A stretch of DNA of 64,000 bases, from positions 1 through 64,000 of the forward strand of contig RAZA01000018.1 in the NCBI GenBank assembly GCA_003612485.1, read 5' to 3'. The notes beneath the pieces were generated by a model. That model saw only the letters and a program-made list of their open reading frames with translations, did not search any database and had not been told where the DNA came from. Positions 8,210 to 16,113 of the stretch are shown here, in pieces (positions within the stretch are counted from its first letter, which is position 1; each line of letters begins with the position of its first letter). The DNA is from a bacterium D16-50. Its GTDB lineage: Bacteria > Bacillota > Clostridia > Lachnospirales > Lachnospiraceae. The position numbers and the translations under genes are program-made.

Positions 8210-8256
8210 GAATCATGCTCTCCTTCGTGTTGATTTTATTTGGTCTTCCTTAGACT

Positions 8257-8285
8257 ATTATAGTCGAAATGAGCGTACACTGCAA
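8257..8285 (-). promoter_or_regulatory. sigma-A promoter of guaA
   Basis: On the minus strand TTGCAG (8280-8285) and TATAAT (8257-8262) are separated by 17 bp, about 45 bp upstream of the guaA ATG. No purine riboswitch fold was recognised in the short leader. The remaining part of 8286-8406, between this promoter and the prfH stop, shows no gene. Confidence 0.75.
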
Positions 8286-8406
8286 CAGCCTTCTCTCTAT
8301 TTTCATCTCCGCCTCATTCCGCTTTCCATTAAGGCTCCCTTTTTCCGGCCCTCCGAAACCCCTTTGGCCATTCAGCCCCTCCGGGCAGCGCTTCTTCAGA
8401 TTCCAC

Positions 8407-9039
8407 TTACGGTCTCGGTTCCCCGGACGCATCCTCATGCTCCGCTCCTGACCTCCTCAATATGAACCGCTCTCCCTCGTAGATCCGTACCGGATTTCCT
8501 CTGACAATCCGGCTATGCTCCCTCCAGGCGGCATTGACCTGCTCCTCCCTCTGCTCTTTCTGCAGCTTTGCCAGCTTTTCCTGCAGCCTCTCCATGGCCC
8601 TCTGCCTATTCTGGTACTGGCTGCGCTCCTCCGTAGACTGGGCCGAAAGCCCCGTGGGAACATGTATGACGCGCACCCCCGTCTCTACCTTATTTACATT
8701 CTGTCCCCCCTTCCCCCCGCTGCGGAACTTTTCTATCCGGTATTCCCTTTCCTGAGGAATTCCGGCCATATCCGGGATCACGCTCACATCCACATACCAG
8801 TTCTTTCTTTTGTGGTTCTTCCGAAAGGGACTTCTGCAGATCCAAAGCACCGTCCCCTCAAGGCCCCTCAAGTCCTTGGCAGTCTGAAAGCGGATGGAGT
8901 CAAAGCACCCTCTTTCCTGACCCTCGGTGGCGGACAGTATTTGGGGATCTCCGTATTCCTTCTTCAGGGCTTCATACAGCTTTGCCACCGCCAGCTGACA
9001 TTCCAGCGGTCCCTGCCCTGCACTGATCTGAATAATCAT
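8407..9039 (-). CDS. prfH: Peptide chain release factor homolog PrfH
   Basis: PrfH is a release-factor paralogue that, from published work on the PrfH-RtcB pair, rescues ribosomes stalled by cleavage of 16S rRNA. The 210-residue protein has the release-factor catalytic domain with the GGQ motif in RSGGKGGQNVNKVETGVR near residue 120, a typical basic C-terminal tail region, and no stop-codon recognition domain of RF1/RF2 type. An N-terminal ISAGQGPLECQLAVAKL segment is characteristic of RF-H. It lies 10 nt downstream of rtcB in the same orientation, so the two form an operon. The partner gene makes this call far stronger than the sequence alone. Confidence 0.9.
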   Translation of the reverse strand: MIIQISAGQGPLECQLAVAKLYEALKKEYGDPQILSATEGQERGCFDSIRFQTAKDLRGLEGTVLWICRSPFRKNHKRKNWYVDVSVIPDMAGIPQEREYRIEKFRSGGKGGQNVNKVETGVRVIHVPTGLSAQSTEERSQYQNRQRAMERLQEKLAKLQKEQREEQVNAAWREHSRIVRGNPVRIYEGERFILRRSGAEHEDASGEPRP

Positions 9040-9049
9040 ACTGTCCCTC

Positions 9050-10159
9050 CTATCTCCTGCTTCCTGCCTTGAAGCTATAGAGGGGCCGCAATACTTCCGT
9101 TATTTCCACGGTGTCCTTGATCTGCCCGGCTATCTCCTCCATGGAACGGTAGGCAAAGGGAGCCTCGTCCAGCGTCTCTGCCCCCACGCAGCTGCTGTAG
9201 ACGCCCTTCATTTCCTTCTTGAATTCAGACACTGTATGCCTCTGCTTTACGTCCTCCCGCTTAAGCCTTCTCCCTGAGCCATGGGGCGCCGACTGATTCC
9301 ATTCCTCATTGCCCTTTCCCAAGCCCAAAAGAATTCCTTCTTTCATGTTCACGGGAATGATCACACTTTCACCCCTGCGGGCCGAAATGGAACCCTTATG
9401 GAGTATCCCTTCCCCGTCAATGTAATTATGATCCACAGAGAACTGCTCCACCGCCTTCCACTTCATCCCCTTCAATATCTCTCTGACGATGATCTCCCGA
9501 TTCAGCCGGGCATAGCGCTGAACGATTTCAACATCTTCCATATAGGCCTCTCTGGCGCCGTTCTCCAGATAACTCAAATAATAGGGCACCTCTTTGCCCT
9601 GCTCCTTCAGGATACCGCTGGCCAGCTTCGTATAATATTCCGCCACCTCCTCTCCCAGATGCCGGCTGCCCGTATGCACCACCAGATACATGCTGCCGTC
9701 GGTTCCCCGGTCCAGCTCGATGAAATGGTTGCCGCCCCCCAGCGTTCCAAGGCTCCTCTCCGCCTTCTGCCCATTGATGTGCCTGACGCAGCGAAGCTCC
9801 CCATGGGGAGACTTGGCGGCCATAGGGTGCGGCTCTTTCCGCGCCGCGAACCCCGACGGCACGTTTTCCTGAATGACTCTGTCCAGCTTCTGGAACTCCG
9901 CCCGCTCCTTATTCAATTTTACGCATGTCATGCCGCAGCCAATATCCACACCTAAAAGCTGCGGCATCACCTTCTCCGTGACGGTCATGACCAGCCCGAT
10001 AGGAGCCACTTTGCCGGGATGGATATCCGGCATCATCCAGATACTGCTGCCCGCCGCAGCCTCACTGTCGCATATCATCCTGACCTGCGCCTCCGCGTAG
10101 GCCTCCACATCCTCCGTAAATATCTTTGCTTCCGCATAAATACCTTTTACTAATTTCAT
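9050..10159 (-). CDS. rtcB: RtcB-family RNA ligase of a PrfH-linked repair operon
   Basis: RtcB joins RNA 2',3'-cyclic phosphate or 3'-phosphate ends to 5'-OH ends using GTP and Mn2+. In the prfH-linked branch it reseals 16S rRNA cut in the decoding centre. This 369-residue protein shows the metal and GTP site motifs GVDIGCGMTC, GTLGGGNHFIEL, HTGSRHLGEE and HNYI. Near residue 300 is NQSAPHGSGRRLKR, whose His is the expected guanylylation residue (HGxGR). It is shorter than the 400-480 residue housekeeping RtcB. The ATG at 10159 follows AAGGAG. A terminator and a short leader ORF lie between its promoter and the start, and prfH follows 10 nt after the stop. Confidence 0.9.
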   Translation of the reverse strand: MKLVKGIYAEAKIFTEDVEAYAEAQVRMICDSEAAAGSSIWMMPDIHPGKVAPIGLVMTVTEKVMPQLLGVDIGCGMTCVKLNKERAEFQKLDRVIQENVPSGFAARKEPHPMAAKSPHGELRCVRHINGQKAERSLGTLGGGNHFIELDRGTDGSMYLVVHTGSRHLGEEVAEYYTKLASGILKEQGKEVPYYLSYLENGAREAYMEDVEIVQRYARLNREIIVREILKGMKWKAVEQFSVDHNYIDGEGILHKGSISARRGESVIIPVNMKEGILLGLGKGNEEWNQSAPHGSGRRLKREDVKQRHTVSEFKKEMKGVYSSCVGAETLDEAPFAYRSMEEIAGQIKDTVEITEVLRPLYSFKAGSRR

Positions 10160-10188
10160 ATAGTTTTATTCTCCTTAAAAAAGGGTAC

Positions 10189-10212
10189 AAAAAAAGCACC
10201 CGCAAAGGTGCA
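10189..10212 (-). terminator. Intrinsic terminator inside the rtcB-prfH leader
   Basis: On the minus strand GCACC-N6-GGTGC (arms 10207-10211 and 10196-10200) is followed directly by seven T residues (10195-10189). It stands between the leader ORF stop (10230) and the rtcB start (10159), downstream of the only clear promoter. Transcription of rtcB therefore seems to need read-through. The leader segment GTGCA (10237-10233) can pair with the TGCAC of the 5' arm as a weak competing helix. Confidence 0.7.
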
Positions 10213-10229
10213 GCCCGCTTATCCGCCTT

Positions 10230-10301
10230 TCATGCACAGGAACCGCCATGCCTTTGAGTTTCAGTTTCCAGATATAGTTTCATATAATTGTCCTTCTGCA
10301 T
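10230..10301 (-). CDS. Leader peptide ORF upstream of rtcB-prfH
   Basis: A 23-codon ORF starts at ATG 10301 behind a strong GGAAGGGAGGG site. It encodes MQKDNYMKLYLETETQRHGG and three more residues, and ends with TGA at 10230. It lies about 55 nt downstream of the promoter's expected start point and 18 nt upstream of the terminator stem. Its last codons overlap the segment that can compete with the terminator. There is no run of a single amino acid, so if it is an attenuator it would sense general ribosome function rather than one charged tRNA. Translation is inferred from the ribosome-binding site only. Confidence 0.5.
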   Translation of the reverse strand: MQKDNYMKLYLETETQRHGGSCA

Positions 10302-10361
10302 GGCAAGCCCTCCCTTCCTCAGCAGATCGCTCCGCTTATATACTCCTTCTTTAACGCTACT

Positions 10362-10390
10362 ATCATAGCACAATGCTCCGGGTTTTGCAA
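10362..10390 (-). promoter_or_regulatory. sigma-A promoter of the rtcB-prfH leader
   Basis: On the minus strand TTGCAA (10385-10390) and TATGAT (10362-10367) are separated by exactly 17 bp. The expected start point is near 10355, giving a leader of about 195 nt before rtcB. Confidence 0.75.
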
Positions 10391-10520
10391 CCATCTTTTT
10401 GGCCAGAGTCCCCTCAGTTACCCTTGGCCCCTTTTGTTTTGCCTCCCTCCTGCGACCGCCATTGCCATTGTCACGGTCATAAGAGGCCTGACAAATTTCA
10501 GGCCTCTCTGATCTCATTTC

Positions 10521-10694
10521 TCATTCAACCAACACTCCGTCCACAATCCTCACAACCCGTTTTGCAGATTGTGCCACCCCCAGATCATGGGTAATCATCA
10601 CTATCGTATTTCCCATTTCATTCAGTTCCCGGAACAGCTTTAACACATCTTTTCCGCTGGACTGGTCCAATGCCCCCGTAGGTTCGTCCGTAAA
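10521..10694 (-). pseudogene. 3' fragment of an ABC-transporter ATPase gene, probable ICE insertion site
   Basis: The minus strand reads FTDEPTGALDQSSGKDVLKL...GNTIVMITHDLGVAQSAKRVVRIVDGVLVE, the Walker B, D-loop and H-loop part of a MacB/LolD-type exporter ATPase. Upstream of about 10694 the frame continues but bears no resemblance to the family, and Walker A and the signature motif are missing. The break lies just outside the recombinase module of the ICE. The simplest reading is that the element inserted in the Walker B codons and the 5' half now lies beyond the element's other end, outside this window. Confidence 0.75.
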
Positions 10695-10925
10695 ATGTAC
10701 CCCGTCCCCGCAATCCCTTGTAAACACTGGCTTTAGCGGCATACAAAAGTGTGTATAGCGTTCTGTTTTTCCTGTCGATTGCCGTAAAAAAAGCATGACC
10801 GCAGCCATACTTCGACATTTTCCTGTATCTTCATTATATATGTGTGTTCCTATCCCGCATCGGTGAGCCGGTCATCCGACACATACTTTCATGCAGGATA
10901 TGTACTCAAAATTTCTCTGCCAACG

Positions 10926-10962
10926 ACCAACAGGCATACTTTTTTGTATGCTGGCTGTCGGT
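10926..10962 (-). terminator. Hairpin terminator after the recombinase operon
   Basis: A hairpin with core GCATAC-TTTTTT-GTATGC (10933-10950) and extra flanking pairs lies 22 nt past the stop of the TnpC-like gene. The A/T loop means no long T tract follows on the minus strand, so efficiency is uncertain. It could act in both directions. Confidence 0.5.
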
Positions 10963-10983
10963 TCTTTACCCTTAAGGGCTATG

Positions 10984-11367
10984 TTACAGTTTCCGGAGCA
11001 GTTCCCTGTTCTTCCGGTCCAACGCCTTTTTCAGCTTTTCATTCTCCTGCCGCAGGGCATCCATTTCCTGCTGCATTGCCCTGGCCTGTTTCTGCAGGGA
11101 CAGTATCTCGTTGTTCATCGCCATGTCGAGTATGTTCTTCCTCGGATGGCTCATGCCGCCCTGCTGCTCCTGCACCTTGTCCAGTGTCTGGCGCACTGAT
11201 GGATTCTTGTAGAAAAAGCCTCTTGAAAGCCCTGTTTTTTCCATCAGCCTGGGGACTGTGACCCTTTCCCCCTCATCCATCAATTCAAAGATGGCTTTCC
11301 TTGCCCTCTCAATCTTCTCATCGCTGGCTTTCCTGTTACATTCCAGCATCTTCTCGTATCTGTCCAT
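10984..11367 (-). CDS. TnpC-like accessory protein of a Tn554-type recombinase module
   Basis: This 127-residue protein resembles TnpC of Tn554, an auxiliary factor that affects the orientation and efficiency of TnpA/TnpB-mediated transposition. It has an N-terminal helical domain with a winged-helix look (KIERARKAIFELMDEGERVTVPRLMEKTGLSRGFFYKNPSVR). A strong coiled coil follows from about residue 85 (NEILSLQKQARAMQQEMDALRQENEKLKKALDRKNREL). Its ATG at 11367 overlaps the end of the third tyrosine recombinase by 32 nt, which suggests translational coupling. I recall this family as DUF6262; that number is from memory. Confidence 0.8.
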   Translation of the reverse strand: MDRYEKMLECNRKASDEKIERARKAIFELMDEGERVTVPRLMEKTGLSRGFFYKNPSVRQTLDKVQEQQGGMSHPRKNILDMAMNNEILSLQKQARAMQQEMDALRQENEKLKKALDRKNRELLRKL

Positions 11368-12856
11368 ATTCTTCCTCCCATCCGTCTAAACTCTGCAGGA
11401 TGATCTCCGACAGCATGTTCCTGACCTCCCGTGTCTCATCGGCCAGCGTCTGGTTGCTCATCTTCCTGTAATATTTCACGTTCCGGACGCTGCCGTGGCC
11501 CAGCAGCTTGGCGATGGTGAAATCGTCCAGGTGCATCTCCGTCAGCTTTGCGCCGTAGTAGTGCCGGAACATATGGCTCCCGAAACCGAACAGCCTGCCA
11601 TTGTCATCTCGCAGGTCTTCCTTATGGATCATCTCCACCACTTTGTTCTGCAGCCTGTTGTACGGCAGGGGGTTCTCCGGGTTCTTATCGTCCACAAAGA
11701 TGAACCTTGTCGGGCCGTGCCGTTCCTCCGTATAGGCTATCGCCCTGCGGATCAGGTCCGCCAGGTCGCGGCTCACCGGCTTCTCGAATGTCTTGGTCTT
11801 CATCTGCCGTATCCGTATGATCGTCTCCCCGCCGTATTCATACAGGCAGTCCGTCTGGAGCGTCAGGGTGTCGGAGATCCGTGTGCCCAGCATCTGGTGT
11901 ATGACCATCGCCCTGGCGATCTGCTCATCCAGCTTCACGATCCCTGCGTTCAGCCTTTGCAGCTCGCTGTCGGAGTATACCCTGAATTCCGGCTGGCGGG
12001 CCGGCGGGATGTCCCTGTTCAGGAACAGCAGTTCCAGGTTTGCGTAGCCGCATGCCTTGCCGATGCTCTCCAGGATGGAGCGGAGCCTGTTCAGGTCTGC
12101 ATGGAGGCTCTTGGTCGCCGTATCCTCCGTTTTCAGGTAGGTCAGGTATTCCTCCAGGACTTCCCTGCTGATGTCCCTGCAGGACTGCACCCCCTTCTGC
12201 TTTTCTGCCAGGTATCCGGTCAGGCGGCGCATGGCCGTCATCTCCTTCTGTACGCAGGCAATCGCTTCTTTCTGGAGGTTCAGGTATATCCCCCTTTTGA
12301 GTTCCTCCCGTATTGCGGGCTGTGGTATCCTTGTGAAATTGATTGTCCTGTAGTTCTTTATGGGGTTTGCCCTGAACGGGATGTCCAGCCGGTCAAGCTC
12401 CCATATGTCCCTGTCGGTCTCCTTTTCTTCTGTCTCCCCCTGTCCGATAAATTCCAGCAGCCGGATAAAATAATTGAGAAGTCCGCTCCTGCCTGTACTG
12501 GCATTCCCGTATACCCCGTGCTTTTCGATGGTCAGCGGGATACCCTCCGACATCATCCATCCCTTAAACTGCCGCATCCAGGTTTCTTTGTCACGGTCAC
12601 AGAATCTTTCCACACGCTTTGCGCGCTTCTGCAGGAAACTGCATACTTTTTTGAAAAACTGCCTTTCCTCATAAACTGTCATCAAGGATACGCTCCCGGC
12701 CCTGTGCATGATAAATGCCGCAAATTCTTCCCGCATCCTGTCTGCCGGGATGCCGCTCAGGTCATAGTGCGGGTCTTTCCCCACCCGTTTCCGCTGGATG
12801 TCCGTTGCCGCCTCATAGCTTTCCAGCCCTTTCAGGCTGATCCTGTTCTCCATCAC
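11336..12856 (-). CDS. Tyrosine recombinase, third of the trio
   Basis: This 506-residue tyrosine-family site-specific recombinase has a C-terminal catalytic domain with all signature residues: Arg I in HQMLGTRISDTL, HxxR in FGSHMFRHYYG, the second His in KLLGHGS and the nucleophile Tyr in NVKYYRKMSNQ. An N-terminal SAM-like core-binding domain covers roughly residues 60-280. Its start overlaps the preceding recombinase by 44 nt. Tn554 itself has two tyrosine recombinases plus TnpC, so the third enzyme makes this a triple module similar in logic to recombinase-in-trio elements. It probably acts with the other two in integration and excision of the ICE. Confidence 0.88.
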   Translation of the reverse strand: MMENRISLKGLESYEAATDIQRKRVGKDPHYDLSGIPADRMREEFAAFIMHRAGSVSLMTVYEERQFFKKVCSFLQKRAKRVERFCDRDKETWMRQFKGWMMSEGIPLTIEKHGVYGNASTGRSGLLNYFIRLLEFIGQGETEEKETDRDIWELDRLDIPFRANPIKNYRTINFTRIPQPAIREELKRGIYLNLQKEAIACVQKEMTAMRRLTGYLAEKQKGVQSCRDISREVLEEYLTYLKTEDTATKSLHADLNRLRSILESIGKACGYANLELLFLNRDIPPARQPEFRVYSDSELQRLNAGIVKLDEQIARAMVIHQMLGTRISDTLTLQTDCLYEYGGETIIRIRQMKTKTFEKPVSRDLADLIRRAIAYTEERHGPTRFIFVDDKNPENPLPYNRLQNKVVEMIHKEDLRDDNGRLFGFGSHMFRHYYGAKLTEMHLDDFTIAKLLGHGSVRNVKYYRKMSNQTLADETREVRNMLSEIILQSLDGWEEEYGQIREDAGM

Positions 12857-14594
12857 TGCCGCTCCCTCCTTTCCTTATCTTCAGGCCGGCCGCCAGGCTG
12901 CCGTGCTCCTTGAAGTATTTTTCACTTGCTCTCTCAATCTTCCTCGGCATGTAGTCCACATACTGCCGGGTCATTTCCTCGTAGACATGCCCCAGGTAAT
13001 CCCGCACCCCCTGCAGGGATACCCCGCTGTCATAGAACAGGGTGGCTATGCCGTGCCGGTAATCGTGGGACCTGAAAATGTAATCCCCGCCCTCTATCCC
13101 ATTCTTTCTGCAGTATTCCTGCATCTTGAGCCGGTATGTTGCGCTTCTGTATGCCCCTCCCCGGCTGTTCTGGAACACATAGTCATCAGGCTTTATCCGG
13201 TGTTTTGCCAGGTATACCGTCATCAGCCTGTACAGGGCGTATGGTATGGGTATCCGCTTATAGCTGCGCATCTTGGTCTGGTAGACCTGCACCCATGCGT
13301 CCTTTCCCTGTATGTAATAGGCATCCCCCTTCAGCGTGCAGACCTCGCTGACGCGCAGCCCGATCCCCCACAGGTGGAGGTACATCAGCCGGATGTCCTC
13401 CGGGAGACCGGGGAGCTTCCGCAGTATCTCCGCCCATACTTCCGGTCCCACGCATCTGTCGTTATGTTCCGGCACCACTTTTTTCAGGTAATAGTCCACG
13501 CGGAACGGCGCCCGCTCAATGTACCCCCTTGCGGTCAGGAAGTTGAAGAAGTGCTGGACTGCCAATGCCTGTGCGTTATAGGATTTCGGCCGGAGCCTTT
13601 TCTCCATCAGATCCTGGAAATAGGCTTCCATATGCCCCTCCGTGGCAGCGAGGACGTCCTGCTGCCCCAGCCCTGCCAGGAAGTCCCTCACCCACAGCTG
13701 TTCCATCTGCAGCATGCTGACCGACAGGTTGGTCACGCCGATCCCGTACCGCATGTATTTTTTCAGCAGTTCCCGGTTGCCCTTGTGCGCGACCTCCAGA
13801 AAAGAGAGGCGTTTCACCGGATTCGCCGGGTTTGTGCGTTCCGGCTGTAGGTGCAGGCGCTCCATGTACCATACGTTTGCATCCCACCGTATCTCCGCAG
13901 CCTGCATAAAGAGCGCTTTCCTGCACAGGTCGATGATCCCGGACGCTGTCCTTTTCTCCCCGGATGCCCGCATCAAGCCCTCAAACTCGTCCGCCTGCGC
14001 AGGCTCGATGCCGTCAATGTCACCGATCCCCCTGTCTGCGCAGAAGCCGTACAGCCCTTTCAGCCTGTGCAGGTGGACCAGCATCTGGTCCCCACTGTAG
14101 TTCCCTATGACGTAGTGCAGGCTGTCAAAAATCTGCCGCTTCATCTTTTCGGGAGCCGTGCGTCCGAAATCCCATGCCAGCCCGTTCTTCCGGGGAGCGT
14201 TGATGAACCGCTCCGCGATCTCCGGGTCCGGATGGTATGGCAGGAACAGGATTCCATTTTCGTATTCTGCCGTGGGCTTCCCCTTTTCCCGTACTGCCCG
14301 CACCTGCCCTTTTATGGAATGCAGTTTTACCAGATCCATCACCCTGACATACTTCATACAAGCTGCCGGGGATATCTGTTTTTCCAGGGACTTCCCGTAT
14401 TCCTCCCTCGCCGTGTAGTCCAGGTCGCAGATGTGCCAGATTCCCCTGCTTTCCATGAAAGCCCTCAGTTTGTTGCGGTATGTGGGATGCACCTCCGTGC
14501 ATTCCGCAAGCTCCCTCTCCAGCTGTTCCTGTAATTGTCCTGTGTCCTCCTGCGGCACTGCCTGCAGGTATTGGTATGCCGGCATGCCCACCAC
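12813..14594 (-). CDS. Tyrosine recombinase, TnpB-like
   Basis: This is a 593-residue tyrosine recombinase, close to the 630 residues of Tn554 TnpB. Catalytic residues are visible in the C-terminal third: GIGLRVSEVCTL (Arg I), FRSHDYRHGIATLF (His and Arg II), VRDYLGHVYEE (His III) and the nucleophile Tyr in TRQYVDYMP. The long N-terminal region probably holds core-binding and protein-interaction domains. It begins 6 nt after the TnpA-like stop and overlaps the third recombinase, so the module is one translationally coupled operon. It likely performs strand exchange at the element ends together with its partners. Confidence 0.88.
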   Translation of the reverse strand: MVGMPAYQYLQAVPQEDTGQLQEQLERELAECTEVHPTYRNKLRAFMESRGIWHICDLDYTAREEYGKSLEKQISPAACMKYVRVMDLVKLHSIKGQVRAVREKGKPTAEYENGILFLPYHPDPEIAERFINAPRKNGLAWDFGRTAPEKMKRQIFDSLHYVIGNYSGDQMLVHLHRLKGLYGFCADRGIGDIDGIEPAQADEFEGLMRASGEKRTASGIIDLCRKALFMQAAEIRWDANVWYMERLHLQPERTNPANPVKRLSFLEVAHKGNRELLKKYMRYGIGVTNLSVSMLQMEQLWVRDFLAGLGQQDVLAATEGHMEAYFQDLMEKRLRPKSYNAQALAVQHFFNFLTARGYIERAPFRVDYYLKKVVPEHNDRCVGPEVWAEILRKLPGLPEDIRLMYLHLWGIGLRVSEVCTLKGDAYYIQGKDAWVQVYQTKMRSYKRIPIPYALYRLMTVYLAKHRIKPDDYVFQNSRGGAYRSATYRLKMQEYCRKNGIEGGDYIFRSHDYRHGIATLFYDSGVSLQGVRDYLGHVYEEMTRQYVDYMPRKIERASEKYFKEHGSLAAGLKIRKGGSGSDGEQDQPERAGKL

Positions 14595-14600
14595 CCTTTC

Positions 14601-15716
14601 CTATGGCATCTTCCCGATGCCGTAATTTACGGAATGCTTCTCATAAAACTCCCGGCTCGCCTCCAGCAGTCTGTCATCCAAGATGCCCAGATACTTGATC
14701 GTGGTGTCCAAGTGCTTATGCCCAAGGGCCTGGCTGATCAGCTCCAACGGCCAGCCCGCATTCCATCTGGTGACTGCGAAATACCTCCGCAGCATGTGCG
14801 GCGTCAGTTCCGTCCCTGTCTTTTCCGCCACCCTCTCCAGCATGGCGTAGACGCTGTCCACTTTCAGGGGCTGCCCCGCGGTATCGCCGGAGACGTTGAT
14901 GAACAGGTAGTCCTGGTGCTGGAGGAGTCCCCGGTACTCGGCAAGGTATCCCATCAGGAAATCAAAGGCATCATCGCTGATCCTGGCTTTCCGGTACTCC
15001 GCATTCTTTGCGCGGGCATCGTTCTCATTGTCATCGCGGAAGTACACGCCGATGGTGTGCCTCTCATAATCGATGTCCCTGGCATAGTACACGCCCAGGA
15101 TCTCCCCGATGCGGAACCCGGTCTCCGCGATCAGCAGGAGGAGCAGCTGGTCCCTGCTGTTGGTGCATGCCTGCAGGGCGGCGATGATTTCTTCTTCGCC
15201 TGCCGCCCTTACATTCCGTTCCTCCGCCTTCATGTAGCCGCCGAAAGACCTGTACCGCAGGGTCCTCTTGACGCCTGCCGCATTTGGCACGATGATCTGG
15301 CTGCAGGAGAGCACCCGCAGGCCCGGCGCATAGCCGCATTCCGCCATAAAAAGATAGAACCCGAACACATCCTTTAAGTATGCGTTGCAGGTCCCATTGT
15401 CAGCGTCTCCCGCTTTCTTCTTTTCCGTATGGCAGCCCTCTTTCAGCCAGTATAAAAACTGCGTAAAATGGCTGCTCTGTTCCTCATACCCCATGCCGCA
15501 GACCGTCTGGAAATCCAGGCCCTTTTCCGCCAGGTATTCCAGGTAGCAGCAGATAGAAAAGGCGTACCTCTTTACCGTGTTCGGGGAAAGGTTTGCCTTT
15601 ATCTTGTGTTTCAGGTATTTGCTCGGAAGCAGGGCGATGTCCAGCGTCTCCCCGTCCATGATGTAGAAATACTTTGTCGTGCCCTCGGCCGCTGTCTCTA
15701 CCGTATACCGTTTCAT
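14601..15716 (-). CDS. Tyrosine recombinase, TnpA-like
   Basis: This is a 371-residue tyrosine recombinase, matching Tn554 TnpA (about 361 residues). The N-terminal core-binding domain covers about residues 30-150 (LSPNTVKRYAFSICCYLEYL). The catalytic domain contains ETGFRIGEILGV (Arg I), LTPHMLRRYFAV (His, Arg II), ISQALGHKHLDTT (His III) and the nucleophile in IKYLGI. It is first in the operon and lies nearest the rest of the ICE. The start is ATG 15716. The upstream 15717-15832 stretch has no gene. Integration specificity for an ABC-ATPase gene is inferred from the broken gene at the left end. Confidence 0.88.
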   Translation of the reverse strand: MKRYTVETAAEGTTKYFYIMDGETLDIALLPSKYLKHKIKANLSPNTVKRYAFSICCYLEYLAEKGLDFQTVCGMGYEEQSSHFTQFLYWLKEGCHTEKKKAGDADNGTCNAYLKDVFGFYLFMAECGYAPGLRVLSCSQIIVPNAAGVKRTLRYRSFGGYMKAEERNVRAAGEEEIIAALQACTNSRDQLLLLLIAETGFRIGEILGVYYARDIDYERHTIGVYFRDDNENDARAKNAEYRKARISDDAFDFLMGYLAEYRGLLQHQDYLFINVSGDTAGQPLKVDSVYAMLERVAEKTGTELTPHMLRRYFAVTRWNAGWPLELISQALGHKHLDTTIKYLGILDDRLLEASREFYEKHSVNYGIGKMP

Positions 15717-15832
15717 CCGCTTCCGCCTCCTTCCCTGACGCCATACACAGTATACCGTGTAGGCGTGATGTTATCCATATCCATACCCAACAAACATGCC
15801 CGCCCGAAATATGGCAGAACCGACAAAGGCTT

Positions 15833-15940
15833 TCAGTCGGTCTGATAGCTCCCGGCCACGCTGACCGCTATGCCTGCCGCCACATAGACGGCCGCCAGAA
15901 AAAGCATGGTAAATACTGCCGCTCCTATGATCCACGCCAT
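15833..15940 (-). CDS. 35-residue membrane peptide
   Basis: An ATG at 15940, 5 nt after a perfect GAAGGGAGGG site, encodes a 35-residue peptide that is almost wholly hydrophobic (MAWIIGAAVFTMLFLAAVYV, then AAGIAVSVAG). This predicts one transmembrane helix with a short tail (SYQTD). It is too short for standard gene finding, but the ribosome-binding site and composition support it. It lies between the recombinase module and the resolvase-like gene. The stretch 15941-16113 between it and that gene shows nothing else. Function is unknown. Confidence 0.55.
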   Translation of the reverse strand: MAWIIGAAVFTMLFLAAVYVAAGIAVSVAGSYQTD

Positions 15941-16113
15941 GTCTTTCCCTCCCTTCGGTTCCATATGTTTTTGTCTCTGTTTTTAGTCTGCAATGCTACA
16001 CAGCCCATGGGGATCTGCACCCTCATTTCACATCCCACATGTACTGGCTGCTGGATGTCACCGCCTGCCAGTGTTCAAATTCCCTCTAATCCATGTCTCC
16101 CGCCTTTCCCCGC

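Noticed and set aside
6911..8233. Long plus-strand ORF of 440 codons opposite guaA
   Set aside because: It is an antisense shadow: the minus strand encodes conserved GMP synthase motifs, and the plus frame has no ribosome-binding site and a His/Leu/Arg-rich composition typical of such shadows. Similar long plus-strand frames opposite the recombinases, virB4 and cpaF were dropped for the same reason.
8210..8406. Purine riboswitch or other regulatory RNA upstream of guaA
   Set aside because: The leader between the promoter and the ATG is only about 40 nt and shows no three-way junction or conserved purine aptamer core.
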